From Spinacia oleracea (Eukaryota > Streptophyta > Magnoliopsida > Caryophyllales > Amaranthaceae), in assembly GCF_020520425.1 (NCBI RefSeq), contig NC_079491.1:6311143-6375142 (forward strand): a stretch of 64,000 nucleotides of DNA. The letters are read 5' to 3'. A program made the translations under genes and the position numbers. This document shows, in pieces, positions 1 through 12,360 of this stretch (position 1 is the first letter of the stretch; every line of letters starts with the position of its first letter). The notes below the pieces were generated by a model that saw only the letters and a list, made by a program, of their open reading frames with translations, ran no database searches and was not told the origin of the DNA.

Positions 1-815
1 GAAAGGGAATGAATTGTTTTTGGTAGTGAAGAGACATGAAATTGGAAAGGGCATGAAATTTAAATAAATAAATGGGAAAATGCTTTCAAGGAGGAACACG
101 TGGCACTCTACATTTGTTGCAAACTTGCCAGCTAATAATCTTGCCTAATACACAAACTAAACAGAGAATTGAAACTAACAATCTTGCCTAATACACATAA
201 ATAAGAAATTCCAGAAACGAAGGTGCTAGAGTTACGACTGTTGATAACTTGAAAAACAATCACTCTCCTCAATTACGACTTTGGTTCTACAATAGACACT
301 CTTGATTTTAGTATAGGCCTTATTAGACTTTGTATTGCCAAAGCATACTGGGCATGATCATTAACTAGTTAAAGTTATACGAATTATGTAATTTTCATAA
401 TGCGAAAATAATCCTTGCAAGTTTATCACTGCAAAATACTTGCATAAAGTTACGGTTTAACTAGTAGAGCTTTAAAACATGGTGCTCATTTCTTATCTCT
501 AAACAAAGTTTAAGTTTCATTTCGGTTCTGGTTCATCACAAATTTGCATATCTAATCGAAATGGAAATACGTGACAAATAGTTAAATAAACTTAATCACT
601 AAAAGAACATGATTCAAATCCACAAGTGCTAAAGCTTCCACACAAAAAAAGCACATACATACTACTGCTACTACAGTAGTACTACTTACACTTTTAGATA
701 CCATTTAGTGATCATATTCCATGCATGGAGGGGTATGGAAGCCCAACAAGAGGTGGACCCAAAGAACTCCATCAACTTAATGAATAAGTGCCAAATTAAA
801 AAGTATGGCTACATA

Positions 816-1042
816 CGTTCCTCCGTTCCTTAAATATTGCACTATGGTTGACTTAACGTTTTCCAACATTGTATAAGTAAAAATTATAAAAAGTTGATTT
901 TTTGAAGATATATATCGATATAATTCTAACAAGATCCACCCGACTATAATTTTTCTTAGGTATGAATCACAAAAGATGTCCAAAGGTCTAGTGTGAATAG
1001 TGTAAAATACAAGACGGTGCGATATTTATAGAACGGATGAAG
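816..1042. mobile_element. Degraded Stowaway-type MITE
   Basis: The left end reads GTTCCTCCGTTCC after a TA dinucleotide; the right end, reversed, reads CTTCATCCGTTC and is followed by TA. The inverted ends continue into TAAATAT-GCAC on both sides. Size (227 bp), TA target site and CTCCGTTCC-type terminus fit Stowaway (Tc1/mariner) MITEs. Several mismatches between the arms mean an old copy. Confidence 0.7.
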
Positions 1043-2989
1043 TATTTGTTTAAGGTCACTAAGTGCACAAGGGGGAGCCATATGAATAGTATCTAAAAGT
1101 GACCAAAATCCAATTAGAACGATGTTTTTGTACAACAAATATCACTTTATCCAAATGCAAGCACTTTGTAATGCATACATGAATCAAACAGAAAATTCAC
1201 AACCACTTCAACCATACACACACGACAACAAATCAACAATGAAAAGATAGGAGATATGGTCCTCGATGATTGGAAACCTTAGGCAGGACCCAAAAGATAT
1301 GTAAATGCACCCCCCAATAAACATAAAGGGCTTAAGATTAAGGGCTACTTTTTCTAAGTGGTGGTGCACAAGTTTAAGGCGGCGCGCGCTTTAATCTTTA
1401 GATTTTCCCAAGAGACAACATAAGAAAGTGTAGTAGTAAGGTGTAAAGTCCCAAAAAGGCAAGTTCATGCACACTCAAGTACTCCAACACAACTTACTAA
1501 TATAATTGTACGGAGTTAGAAAGAAAGAAAACAGGATTAAACATATTCATTCACCTTAATTACATAATTTATAATTATATTTATGAAATGGAGTTTTGAG
1601 GAGTTTGAGGTCCGGTTGCTAGTGTACAACATCAGTGAGTCACTGACATAATCATGGTAGATTGTGCGGGTCAAATGGGCCACCAGGCCCACCCCCCAAG
1701 GCCCAACCAAAATGCACAAAAATGGGAACATGTTTTAGGGAGAGAAAGTAGAAAAAAAAGAGCAAGATTAAAAGGAGGCAGCAAGCTCTAAGCACAAAGA
1801 AGGCTGTAAAATTCTACTAACATGCACCAACATGGCCCATAGGGAATCTCAACCTCAAACGAAGGAGTTGTCTTTGTCTATACACTGCCATGCTCAAAAA
1901 AGGCTCTTGGAAAACGTGATTCCAACCATGTTCATCACTGTGCTTGGATATTTGGGAATATATCTTCCATATCCCCACTGCAATTTACTATAGGGAAAAT
2001 GTACCAAGAATAGTTAGGACTTAGGAGGAGGTAAATCCGTAAATGACTTTGGCACAACACAATTTTCAGTGCTCTACTCACAGTCTCACATGGCGGTATG
2101 CCAGAATCAGTTTCCTGTGAGGGAGCTTATACATTTAGTAAGGGTATTGTCAATATTTTGCTCCTTATTAGTTGCCTAACTGTTAGGTAATTACCGAGAT
2201 TTATGAAAACCATAAAGCCGTGTTTTCGACAACCTCGTGTTCACATTCCCCATGTTGTTAGGGTTGGACCTAACACCATAGGATAATAAATGAAGGAAGG
2301 ACCTTCAACCAAAAATATGATATTGAAACTAGTGCATAACTTAACATGCATGGTATGTTTGATGTTAATGTCTAAGAAATGTGAATTTTTTTATGGGATT
2401 TCTACAAACAATTATTCTATCAAAGAATCAACATCAAGAAATGTGGATATGATGAATGCAAGTGGATGAAAGTTACACATGTTTGCAAGTGGAGAAACAT
2501 TATTTTGGACATCTACAAGGAACATTTATACTTAATAGCTCTCAAAGTTCATTACCAATCTCACAAACTATTAGTCAATTACATTATACTAATCATAAAA
2601 GCATTTACTTTCAAAGAAAAAAACATCATAAAAGCATTTCAAATAGTTATACTTTTATGTAAAACTTGTATTGTTAAACATTGAGGCCAGAGGAATATAG
2701 GATAATGCTCATTTTAACTAATTTGGATGTGAATCGCATTTGAAATGCATAACCTTTAAAATTGTACACCGGTTTTCAAGCAATATTGGATTTAAATAAT
2801 ATGGTAATATATGAGTAGATCTCAAATCTAAATGTGACTCAAATAAGGGCATCTTATTACTTATAGTCCTTTGTTCATTGGAATATGCCTTGCGATAGTG
2901 ATTTAAACGCAACCGCGTTGTAGAAACTAGAAAGGTACTCCATAGTTGTTTTCAAAACATAAAAAGGATACTACGGAGACCGTGTTTTC

Positions 2990-3082
2990 TTCAACCTTTA
3001 AACCTAATTCCGTTAACATCTTCAACCTATATATAAACTTAGTTCCGGTAACATCTTCAACCTATATATACACCTAGTCCCG
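2990..3082. repeat. Short tandem array, about 36-bp unit
   Basis: About two and a half copies of a unit containing ACATCTTCAACCTATATATA and a CTTAGTTCCGGTAAC-like segment lie head to tail. No coding or transposon context was seen. Confidence 0.6.
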
Positions 3083-4083
3083 GTAACTACTTTGCATCGA
3101 TAAATCAATAAAAAAAAGTTATATTTGATAAGAAAGACTTGTGACATAAACGCTCGTGAATAAGCAAAAATCCGTTTTAATAAGTAAAAACAAAATTGAT
3201 AAGTTCAAATCAATTTTGATCAATACAAATCAATGGTAATCAACAACCATCAGTTTTGAGCCGTCATTATCATGAGTTTACTTGGTAAAAATCAGTTTAA
3301 GATAACAAGACCAGAGTTGATTGTCCACAATTCCATATCCAAATTGAGGTTCCAAATTCCAACCTTAAGTCTAATCAGTGTAGACTAATGGATGCATCAT
3401 AATTCAATTCTAAAACTAATCCCAAGACTTGCTAAGAGTTGAAAGGGAAATCAATGAATTTGAAAAGTTAAAATCCTTGCACTCATTAATTAATACTCAA
3501 TTAATTAATTAATTAAGCAACTTAAAACTAAGAACATTCATCTAGGAACTCGAGTTGCTTAGCTTAATATGGTTAAAATCACTTGATGGATTTGGGGGGA
3601 CAACCAAGAACAAGATATTTTTCCTGCTTTTCTAAGTGAGGAAATTAAAATTAAAATAAAGTAAACTAACAAATTAGGAAGCAACCTTACATGAAAGATC
3701 AATAAGATCATGTTGAAACCTTCACAAGATTTCTAATTAACATCCCAAGTTTTCCACTAATCCAATATTGATACACTTAATTATGTAATTAATTACCAAA
3801 TCCTTCTTAATTTGTAGATAAAATGTCAAAACTACCCCTCCATGTGATTAATTAAAGACACAATCTTCTAATGATGTGTTTCTCCCTTTCCCTCCAACAA
3901 TGTCCCCTCTAACATAGTCAAACAATTAACAGTAATTCCACCATGCAAAATCCCATAAAATAAAGTACATTAAAAAAGATCCAAATTTAGTTGATTTCCC
4001 AAATAGTGCAAATCAAATCATATTCCTAGTAGGAGTAACATTGAGAAACAAATTAACAAAAAAGAAAAGAGGAATTGAGGGAC

Positions 4084-4365
4084 TTACTGATCGAAGTTGA
4101 TTATTCTTCCATCATCAGCTTCATCATGAACAGATTTCTTCTCACCTACAGCAGCAGCCGCCATTGAAGAAGAAGAAGACGAAGAAGAAGATAAAGGAAC
4201 TTGTTTATGAAACTCTTCATGTGCGCAGAATCCATTAAAGATCTTCTCTGTAGTGAAATTTGTATCTTTATCATAATTCGAAACCTTTAACACTAACCAC
4301 ACATTTAAGGCTACTGACACTATCAATAAATGCCTCACTGACCATCCTTCTAAACCCTTACCCAT
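4084..4365 (-). CDS. TAR: Tryptophan aminotransferase-related protein, exon 1 only
   Basis: The 93 codons from ATG (4365-4363) begin with a short basic start and a single hydrophobic segment (residues about 11-27, HLLIVSVALNVWLVLKV), then a serine-rich linker with a run of nine Ser, and end DDGRIINFDQ just before a GTAAGT donor. This matches the N-terminus of plant TAR2-like aminotransferases: a membrane anchor or signal segment, a low-complexity linker, then an acidic RIIN(L/F) motif leading into the alliinase/aminotransferase fold. In that family the enzyme converts tryptophan to indole-3-pyruvate, the first step of the main auxin pathway, and TAR2-like proteins are ER-associated. The catalytic domain is not in the window. 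The Ser run is coded by GAA/GAC-type repeats on the plus strand and may vary in length. The assignment rests on N-terminal pattern alone. Confidence 0.65.
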   Translation of the reverse strand: MGKGLEGWSVRHLLIVSVALNVWLVLKVSNYDKDTNFTTEKIFNGFCAHEEFHKQVPLSSSSSSSSSMAAAAVGEKKSVHDEADDGRIINFDQ

Positions 4366-4825
4366 TATTTATAACTTAAACAGTAAAAAAAAGAAAAAAG
4401 ATTGAAACTTTGGGGGTTTTGAGCAATACCCAGTTCAATTTAATCGGTTTTAGCAATACCCAGATGTTTAAAATCACAAAATTCGGACTTACCCAGATGA
4501 TAAAAATAAAAATAAAAACGGAATTTACTTGAAAAAATAATTTTAAAAGGAATTGATTTGTTTTTAAGAAACGTGTAAATTGGGGACTTTCTCACGATTT
4601 AAAGGAGGAAAAACAGAAATTAAAAGCCAAAAAGAGGAAGTGAAATGGGGGGTTTGTTCTCACATTGGCGGAAACTGGAAGAAAAAACAGAGAGACAGGT
4701 AAGATGAAGTGCGATTAGAGAGCTTCTGGAAAAACTGAGAAAACAAATTTGCTAAAATAAATTGAAAAGTTTTGGTTTTATACAAGTAGTGCGACTGCTG
4801 AGATTGTTGCACTTCTAATTTCGGA

Positions 4826-4840
4826 GTTATATAAAAGGAT
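4826..4840 (-). promoter_or_regulatory. Candidate TATA box of the TAR gene
   Basis: Read on the minus strand the sequence is CCTTTTATATAACTCC, a plausible TATA element about 460 nt before the ATG at 4365. The A/G-rich 5' flank between them would be a long leader. Weak support, from sequence only. Confidence 0.35.
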
Positions 4841-4879
4841 TTGAGGAGGGTTGCCGAAGCTATTCCTATTCCCTCGCGT

Positions 4880-5649
4880 TTGTTTAGGGGATAGCGGGTG
4901 GAAATTATAATTACGGACTTACGGTGTACTCCGTATTCCTTTAAAAAAAAATAAAAAATTATAGGTAACAGAAGGAACCCTACTGAATCAGCAACTGGTA
5001 CAGGTTAATTAGTCCAGTTATGTAGGTTTTCGTTTGAGCAACTCCTAAGAATTTCGCAGTTGAATGTGGATGTTGTTAGATTCGTCTCGATATATTATTG
5101 ATTATAATGACATGTGGATGTTGTTAGATTCGTCTCGATATAATATTGATTAAAGTTTTGCATATATTGGCAAGCGTGAAACATATAAAAAAAAAGTGTG
5201 CAAATATAAAGAAAGGGGAGGAAGTATCAAATTTCCTTTGGACTTAACTGTCAGTTTTTTAATTTAATTTAATTTAATTCAGTTTAATTTTGCACCTTGG
5301 TTATGTACAATGTAGTTTAGCACATCATTTTAGATTCGTTCAATCTAAAAATATGGCAATATTAAATGGATATTCGTTTATTCAATCAACTCGTAAGTAA
5401 TAAGTGTACTAATATTCGAATTATATAGATGGGAAGCAGGTCAATCTGACCGATTGACATTTTCTAATTGGATATTGTATGTATGATGGAGATTATTGGG
5501 CCGTATAGTTCATACGAGGGATAAGGCGGGATGAGAAGGTGAGATATGGATAAAGAATTGATGAGTGTAATAAGGATAAAACTAGTATTTTCACTTGTTT
5601 GTTATACGCATGATGAGTAAATGGAACTGTTACTAAAATATCTTATTAA
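4880..5649. other. Intergenic, with a truncated Stowaway and an internal 45-bp duplication
   Basis: The segment 5067-5155 holds two head-to-tail copies of a roughly 45-bp unit (TGTGGATGTTGTTAGATTCG start). The same GTTAGATT-GTCT motif occurs inside the intact Stowaways at 8142 and 52328. The stretch ends at about 5224 in GGGGAGGAAGTA, a Stowaway-like right end, but no matching left end exists, so it is a truncated copy. Nothing coding was seen. Confidence 0.5.
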
Positions 5650-6082
5650 CTAGATTAGATCCCATGCACGCACGGATTTTGATATTTTTTTTCACTAAAT
5701 ATTTAACTGAATATCTCCCAAACTACTGCATAGTTATAACATTTTTAACATACTCGTTTAAATTTATTCATCTAATATGCATATTTGAAATGCTAATATA
5801 ACAATTTGACCAAAATATTGAGTGATATATTTTCCATTATTAATATAGCGCTTTGACTAAAATATACAAATTTAGAATAATTATTATTACGTCGTATCTA
5901 TTATTTCCATAATTTATAAACTAAAATTTGTTTCCATACATAAATAGTTATAAAAAAGGTGGAAAATAAAAATAAAATAAAACAAATATTCTTTTTTGGG
6001 AAAGTGATTTTTGCCGGTAAAAAATCGCACCAGGAATTGACATGTGTCTTTCCTAATGTCTCTTTTAGTATATAATAATAGA
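5650..6082 (-). mobile_element. Non-autonomous Helitron
   Basis: On the minus strand the element starts TCTATTATTATATACTAAAAG (first base at 6082) and ends in a CCGTGCGTGCATGG palindromic stretch followed by CTAG at 5653-5650. The base before is A and the base after is T, the A/T target typical of Helitrons, and there is no TSD. It is 433 bp with no protein frame. The termini match the well-known plant short Helitron class. The interior shares the TTGACTAAAATAT-type segments seen in the copy ending at 44619. Confidence 0.8.
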
Positions 6083-7568
6083 TCATTATTTTTTCTCCTT
6101 TTCTTTTCAATAAGGATACGTAGGTGGTTTCACTTAAAATCTTTATCTCCCTATTAATCCTTTATCCCTTCAAAGATTGTCTCGTTGTATATTTCTTTGA
6201 CAACAACAAATTAGTTTTGTCTATCTCCATCTCTCATCCCTATCCCTCATTGATATTATTTGATCCAAATCAGAGCAGGAAAAAAAAAATTAAACATATC
6301 ATCCGAATTACTCGATAAGATCTGATATCGGATACATATCCAAAAAATATAAACAAGTTCTTTATGATGAAAAATCGGATATATTTAGAATTTAGATATT
6401 CTAAAATTTTAAAATCCGAAAGCAGAAAATCCGGATCCGAACTCTATTTTCTCGGATAGAATAACCCGGGTCGGATTTATTTTTATATGATGGATCGGTG
6501 TCATGAATCATGTCCTAACATGGGTTTTCTGATTTGGATTGGAACAGCTGCAAGTTTTGATATCAGAAGTGGGACTTTAAACCCCAATAACAATATATGT
6601 TAAATTATGGGACAACGCCTTTAATTTAAAGATAAAGTTTTTAGGTCACTCAACAAATAATTTTGTTTCGCACATGGAAGATCGATTCAATTCAGTCTGC
6701 ACAATGCCGCATTTTACTTTGCTAATCTTTAATTAATTACTACTTAGTCAGGCCACTTAATTTGTGGCATGCTACTTTTTATATATTTTTTTATTCATCT
6801 TGAAACTTTTTATTTCACATATAGAGAAAAAATAAAAAATAAAAAGTTAATCTTTTAGCGTTTCATTGGGCGGGAACATTATAACATTATTTATATCAAC
6901 TCGGTCTGATTTAGTAGGTGCGAGTCCATTATAAATTAAAAGTACGTGGAAAGGAGCTCATGAAGGGTTAGGGAAGTCCTCCCTCACCTCGATTTGAAAT
7001 CGTCTTTATAAGATCTAATCCTGTTAGAATAAGACTTTGGTTTTTCTACCTTATTTTTAGTGTTTAGTATTATTCAGCCTGATTATGAGTATTGTGTACC
7101 AATTGAAAGATGAAACAAATAACTTATGGATAATAACTCAGGTGAGCTACTCTTTTTATATATTATTTATTGATTTTAGGATGGAAACTCATATGAGCCC
7201 ATTCGTGGATTTTTATGATGACAACATGGATTGATAGAAATTCGGGTGCATTTTCTAGTTAGAAAGCTACGTAATTAACCCAAGGATGACCAATTGGTAA
7301 AATACTTAAAAAAGAATTGACTTGTTAATTCGCACTAGATCAGTGATAAGTTGACATGAAACACGGTCAAATACCACTTCCACTTTTGAACTTTACAAAG
7401 AGTTGACAATCTTTTTTTTTTTCTATTTAACAATATTTTTACATGCCTAAATACCTAATAATAATAATATTATATATTCCGTACTACTTTAATAAGAAAG
7501 AAAAACGGAGCAACAACATACATGCATCTAGAATCCATAAATCTAGAAAATATGTCATATTCTTATAA
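6083..7568. other. AT-rich intergenic stretch
   Basis: No gene was seen. Around 6305-6480 there is a segment rich in ATCGGAT/ATCCGAA words that looks like an eroded transposon end, but I cannot find its partner. The remainder is AT-rich with short frames only. Confidence 0.5.
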
Positions 7569-7614
7569 CTAAGTCATTAATTTCTGACTTTTGTATCCGA
7601 AATCCGATCTGAAT

Positions 7615-7755
7615 AAGCGAGGGATAAGGACGATGATGTGAAAGCTGATATTTATAAGCGAGGGATCGGATAAGGACAATGATATAAAAGTCGATCTTAA
7701 TAACCGAGGGATAAGGACGATGATATGAAAGCTGGTCTTAATAAACGAGGGATAC
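7615..7755. repeat. Tandem repeat, 41-46 bp unit, three copies
   Basis: Three units beginning AAGCGAGGGAT, AAGCGAGGGATCGG and AACCGAGGGAT follow one another and a fourth start (AAACGAGGGATAC) follows. Each carries AAGGAC(G/A)ATGAT and AAAG(C/T)(T/C)G. The second unit has a 5-6 bp insertion. There are no unique spacers, so it is a simple minisatellite. Confidence 0.8.
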
Positions 7756-8141
7756 AATATCCACTCCCTGATTTTTTCGAAATTCCAAAATCCCCCTTAT
7801 TTTTTCTCATCAATATCCACTCCCTGATTTCGCCGTTCAACTAATATGAACAATTGATTTTAAAATGTATAGTTTAGATAGAACTCTACTTTGTAGAGTT
7901 TTATTAAAACTCTAGAGAATCTAGACTCCAATACAATATAAGCATGACAAGCGGGTTAAAATGTTGTACCAAAATATTTTCTTTTTATTGTTAACCTCGT
8001 GTTAGTGTAACTCATTGCTCACTTATAATTAATCATCAGTAATTTAATTTAACAAGTCGTATAAAGTTAATCTATCGGCTTAAAGTTAATCAATATAATT
8101 CAAAAGGTCCAAACCATGCATAAACACAACTATATATATTA

Positions 8142-8396
8142 CTTCCTCTGTTTCTGAAAGTTCTTTACGCTTTGGATTATGTGTCCAAAATATGAAAACT
8201 TTGACCGTAAATTCTTACTATTATATACATCAAAACGTTACATGTAAGATATTGTTAGATTGGTCTTGGTATGTATTTTTAAAATATCAACTTTTTATAA
8301 TTTTTCCACATACGAAATTAAATATATTAATAGTTAAATATTGCATTGGAGTCCGTGCAAATAGTAACGGTAAAGAACTTTCTGAAACGGAGGTAG
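8142..8396. mobile_element. Stowaway-type MITE
   Basis: The left end is CTTCCTCTGTTTCTGAAAG after TA; the right end reversed is CTACCTCCGTTTCAGAAAG, and TA follows. Inverted ends run about 27 bp. It is 255 bp with no coding. The interior is the reverse complement of the copy at 52328-52583 (shared TTTACxGTTACTATTTGCAC), so both belong to one family. Confidence 0.85.
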
Positions 8397-9293
8397 TAAC
8401 TGTTAGTGTACAATCGGTCTAATTTTACAGCAAAGTACTACTACTATATATGTACGTTAAGTGTAGTACTCCGTATTAATTTCCTTCCCCTAACTAAAAA
8501 TGACATTAGTTATCAACTTATCACGTAAGTATGATAAGTCGATAAGTTATAATAAAATGAATATCAATTCAAAAGTGGATAGGTACTGTACATGGCAGAC
8601 AAAGAGGATGTTATATAAGCTTTCAATTTGTATTTGTATAAATTAATTAAATATACCTAAAATTTGTACCTAAACTCTCTTTATATAATCTTAGATAATC
8701 CATAACAATAATAAATGTGAAAATGACCAAACCTACTTGTTTTCATCTTTGTATTACAAGTCCTTAAGATATTAGAGTGGTCCTTATTTTGGGTCCACAA
8801 AATCAGATTTTTCAAAATTATGTGGGCATCCCTTATTTTTATGGGGACCAAAAGCTTAAACATATTTGAGAGTTCAGTTACACTGATCCTTTGTTAATTT
8901 TGTGTGTAGATATCGTATGACTGATGTTTATAAATTAGTTTTATTATAAAAGAAAAATAATTAATGCTTCGTAATAGACTATTGAATGACTAGATCGCGT
9001 GAGAGGCCTAATTAATATGGAGTAGTGTTTGAATTAAGAATAATCTCTTTTTAAATTTGTTTTTTAGTTGTAGCTTAAATTTATGTCATTTGTATAAGGA
9101 AATTTTTATTTGAGGGAGTCTTTATAGAGGAATTCACTCCTATGCTTATTTCAAATGGTTCTTAAGACTTTTTAAGAAACCAAGACTTTTCTATTGACAA
9201 TTCTAATACTCGTAATCCATAAAAAAAAAAATTATTCCGATTAGCCGACCATACATATATTCATAATATTTGTGCTTGCCAATAAATATTTTA
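8397..9293. other. Intergenic, nothing recognised
   Basis: AT-rich sequence with only short chance frames. It includes one TACTCCGTAT word at 8467. Confidence 0.5.
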
Positions 9294-9302
9294 ATAGATT
9301 TA

Positions 9303-9749
9303 GGAAAATTTGTCAAATACAACCTAATAAAGTTCTCTATTTGCCAATTACAACCTCAAATTTCTATTTTTGCCAATTACAACCTTAAATTTATACGTCC
9401 ATTTTAAATTACATCCCGAAATTATTTTCCGGCAAAAATCACCGGAAGATGATGTCATAATGTTATTAAAAAAAATAGTTATATATTTTCTATAAAAAAA
9501 TTAAATCGATAAATAAGAATTAAAACAAAAAAAATAAAATAATCGATTTTTTTTTACAAATATTATATACTTAATAATTTTTTGAATAACGTTATGACAT
9601 CATCTTTAGGTGATTTTTGCCGGAAAATGGTTTTGGGTTGTAATTTAAAATAGATGTATAAGTTTAAGGTTGTAATTGGCAAAATTAAAAATTTGAGGTT
9701 GTAATTGGCAAATATAGAACTTTATTAGGTTGTATTTGGCAAATTTGCC
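9303..9749. mobile_element. Mutator-like MITE, nearly fully palindromic, with 9-bp TSD
   Basis: The two arms, each close to 190 bp, are inverted copies: the left starts GGAAAATTTGTCAAATACAA, and the right reversed starts GGCAAATTTGCCAAATACAA. Both arms carry the words GCCAATTACAACCT and TTTTGCCGG. The element is flanked by a perfect 9-bp direct repeat ATAGATTTA at 9294-9302 and 9750-9758, the target size of Mutator-like transposases. It codes for no protein. Transcribed, it would fold into one long hairpin, a likely small-RNA source. Confidence 0.9.
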
Positions 9750-9758
9750 ATAGATTTA

Positions 9759-10422
9759 TTCTCAAACTATATATGTCACATTCAATAGTTATCTAATTTA
9801 TTAACATTATATCCCGAACATTAATAACGCGCCATAAAATATCGAAGTAGACGTCAATAGTAATCATATATATCAACAACAAATAATTAACACAAACCAT
9901 TAGGTCCCAATTTTCTACCTAACACTAAATTAATCTTGGCCATTGAATTGGTTGTAGGTCTAGTTTAATTTAAGGGTAGTGGTCCAAAACTCCAAATATA
10001 TGTTGGTGTCTTGGTGACTCTAGGCTTTCTTGAACCGTAGCAGAAGTTAGAACTTCTAATGTGGGCTTACTTGAGGGAGGGTGTTCCTTTCTAGCTTAAT
10101 AGCTATTACTTTGTATTAGATCTAGCAAAAATAAACTGAACCCGATTATCTGAACCAAAACACGAGTTAAACTATTTGTTCTAACTTTGACTAGCTGATA
10201 CAATAAGTGACGTTTTTAATAAAGATTATATTATTTCAATAATATTTTTGGAAATAAAATCGAATATGATATGACAGAAACCTGAAATTAACATGATTAT
10301 TTTAATGAAGAACGATTACAACCTATGAATAATGAGCATAGGGAAGAAAAAAAAAAAAAAAAAAAAGGGAAAACCACATCCTAATTAAAGAAAGTGATCG
10401 GAGAAGATTTAACGAAGAACAA
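9759..10422. other. Intergenic, nothing recognised
   Basis: No gene and no repeat with both ends was seen. A poly-A run lies near 10350-10368. Confidence 0.5.
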
Positions 10423-10431
10423 TTACAAATT

Positions 10432-11678
10432 GGAAAATTTGTTAATATTAATCCAACCTTTGACCGATTTTCTTTAATTAATCCTACATATGAGATATTA
10501 TTTAATAATCCGAACTTTTATACCTATTTTCTTTTGATGGGTCACATTGACCGGTAACCGGATAAAATTGTCAAATCCTCCACCTTCCCTTCATTAATGT
10601 TTTCTTTTTCTTTTTTCTATTTTTTAATTTCCCTTTCTCACCTCTGCTACAAGTCGTTAATGGCTTCTCAATTTCTCAGTCATCAACTTTCAAAACTAAT
10701 CCAAGCTACTCCTACTACTTAATTAATACGCATTAAACTAAACATAACTGAAATAAATTATGATTTTGATAATTAAAAACAATGAATTCTAATTTTAAAT
10801 TCTCCTCTTTCCTCCCTCCACACCATTGTTGATCTCCTCAAGAACCTTCATTTATATAATTATTTTTACAATGCTATTACTTTGAAATTTTTGCTGTTAG
10901 TTCTCTCACCAATTTGGCTACAACCATTACTGTCATACCATTTATAATATCCCGATGTGGATTGAATTCAACAACGGCTGGCTCACGGAAGACCGGTGGT
11001 CATCGGTGGTGGTTTTGGTCGTGGGTGGTTGTTGCTCGCTGACCGCACATAGAAGGAGAGAGAACGAGGAGGAAATGGAGAGATGTTCTTCTATTCGAAA
11101 TCCATAGAACAGTACCACACATTGGGATTAATTTGAGTAAATTGATTTTTGGATTTAAATGAATTGAGAAAAAAATTGAATACGTTGGGAGTCCATTAGA
11201 GATACATTTAAGAGATATTATACTTGAGATAGATCAATGATGAATTAGAGATACATCAAAGAAATCTCAAGTTAATAAAAACAATGGTGTTCTACGGGAT
11301 TACAGGAGAGAGGAATATGATAATAGAACAACCAAATATGAGAAGGGGAGATTGAGGGATCCCGTAGGAGAGAGAAAAGAAATGGGGAACATGGTTGCAT
11401 TGATTTTGTGGGAGCTGGCTAGCTGGGCAGCACGAGGAAGGAGGGCTTCCTACGGACAGTTGGAGGAAAGAGCAATGGAATAATAAGGAAAAAAATGGAT
11501 TTTTTGGATAAATTAGAAAGTGACACGTGTACAGGTAACCTTCTATAGCAGGTGTATTACCTGTTGGGACCAACAAAAGAAAATGGGTATAAAAGTTCGG
11601 ATTATTAAATAATATCTCATATGTAGGCTTAATTAAAGAAAACCGGTCAAAGGTTGGATTAATATTACCAAAATTTCC
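10432..11678. mobile_element. Non-autonomous Mutator-like element with about 120-bp TIRs and 9-bp TSD
   Basis: The left end begins GGAAAATTTGTTAATATTAA and the right end reversed begins GGAAATTTTGGTAATATTAA. Similarity continues for about 120 bp through AATCCAACCTTTGACCG and TTTAATAATCCGAACTTTTA. A perfect 9-bp direct repeat TTACAAATT flanks it (10423-10431 and 11679-11687). The 1-kb interior is less AT-rich in places (near 10980-11080) and could be captured host DNA, but I cannot name a source. No transposase frame was seen. Confidence 0.9.
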
Positions 11679-11998
11679 TTACAAATTTACAACCTACGAA
11701 TAATAATTGATCACAAATTTACAATACTACCCCGTCCCTAAGGAAAAAGAAAAGGAAAAGACCCATCCTAATAAAAGAAAATGATAGTCGTCCATTGTGA
11801 ATAACAAGTTGGAAAGTAATATCCAATCATATGATGAACTCATTTATTGACACAAATTTAATTTTAGCAATTGATTGAAGCTGACGTTATGATCGTCAAT
11901 GGCTATAAAAGCATGCATCATAGCTTTGGGTATTAGGTCCCCTGCTGGGAAGTTGACACGTGGTTAGCCAAAGACTTATTACTCTATTAAGTATAATA

Positions 11999-12358
11999 TT
12001 CCCTCCGAACTTAAATGTTATTCCCGTTTGTCATTTTACGCGGTTATTAAGGAAAAAGAAATATTATAAGATTAACTATTATTAATGTAGTTTTATGGGG
12101 AATTGTTGCTTTTTGATTCAATTCTCACAAGAAAACAAAATTGTTGAACCAATAGAATTTAAGGAATAAAAATGCCAATTCATTAATCCATCTAAACTTA
12201 AACAAACCAATGAGACTACAGGGTTTTTTGTTGATAAACCAATAGAATTACAAAGTTAAAATTACAAGGAAGAGATTAAAAAGGAAATAAAAGAAATGGG
12301 AAGATTATTTTGGGACACTAAAAAAGGAAACGAGAATAACATTTAGATTCGGAGGGAG
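11999..12358. mobile_element. Stowaway-type MITE, 360 bp
   Basis: The left end reads TTCCCTCCGAACTTAAATG after TA; the right end reversed reads CTCCCTCCGAATCTAAATG, followed by TA. Inverted ends extend through TGTTATTC(C/T)CGTTT, about 32 bp. No coding. Confidence 0.88.
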
Positions 12359-12360
12359 TA

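Larger units (their letters stand above)
1..4083. other. Non-coding stretch left of TAR exon 1 (probable intron)
   Basis: Exon 1 of the minus-strand TAR gene ends at 4084 in a good donor (CAG followed by GTAAGT), so by position this is the start of intron 1. I looked for the next TAR exon, which should open with a GDPT(M/V)YE-type peptide on the minus strand, and did not find it. The stretch holds one degraded Stowaway (816-1042), a short tandem array near 2990-3082, and otherwise AT-rich sequence with no convincing coding frame. Either the intron is longer than 4 kb or the gene is cut off. Confidence 0.5.

Noticed and set aside
7615..7755. CRISPR-like look of regular repeats
   Set aside because: Units are contiguous with no spacers, and the genome is eukaryotic; it is a minisatellite.
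11292..11576. 94-codon minus-strand frame
   Set aside because: Lies at the right end of the Mutator-like element and enters its inverted repeat; no domain.
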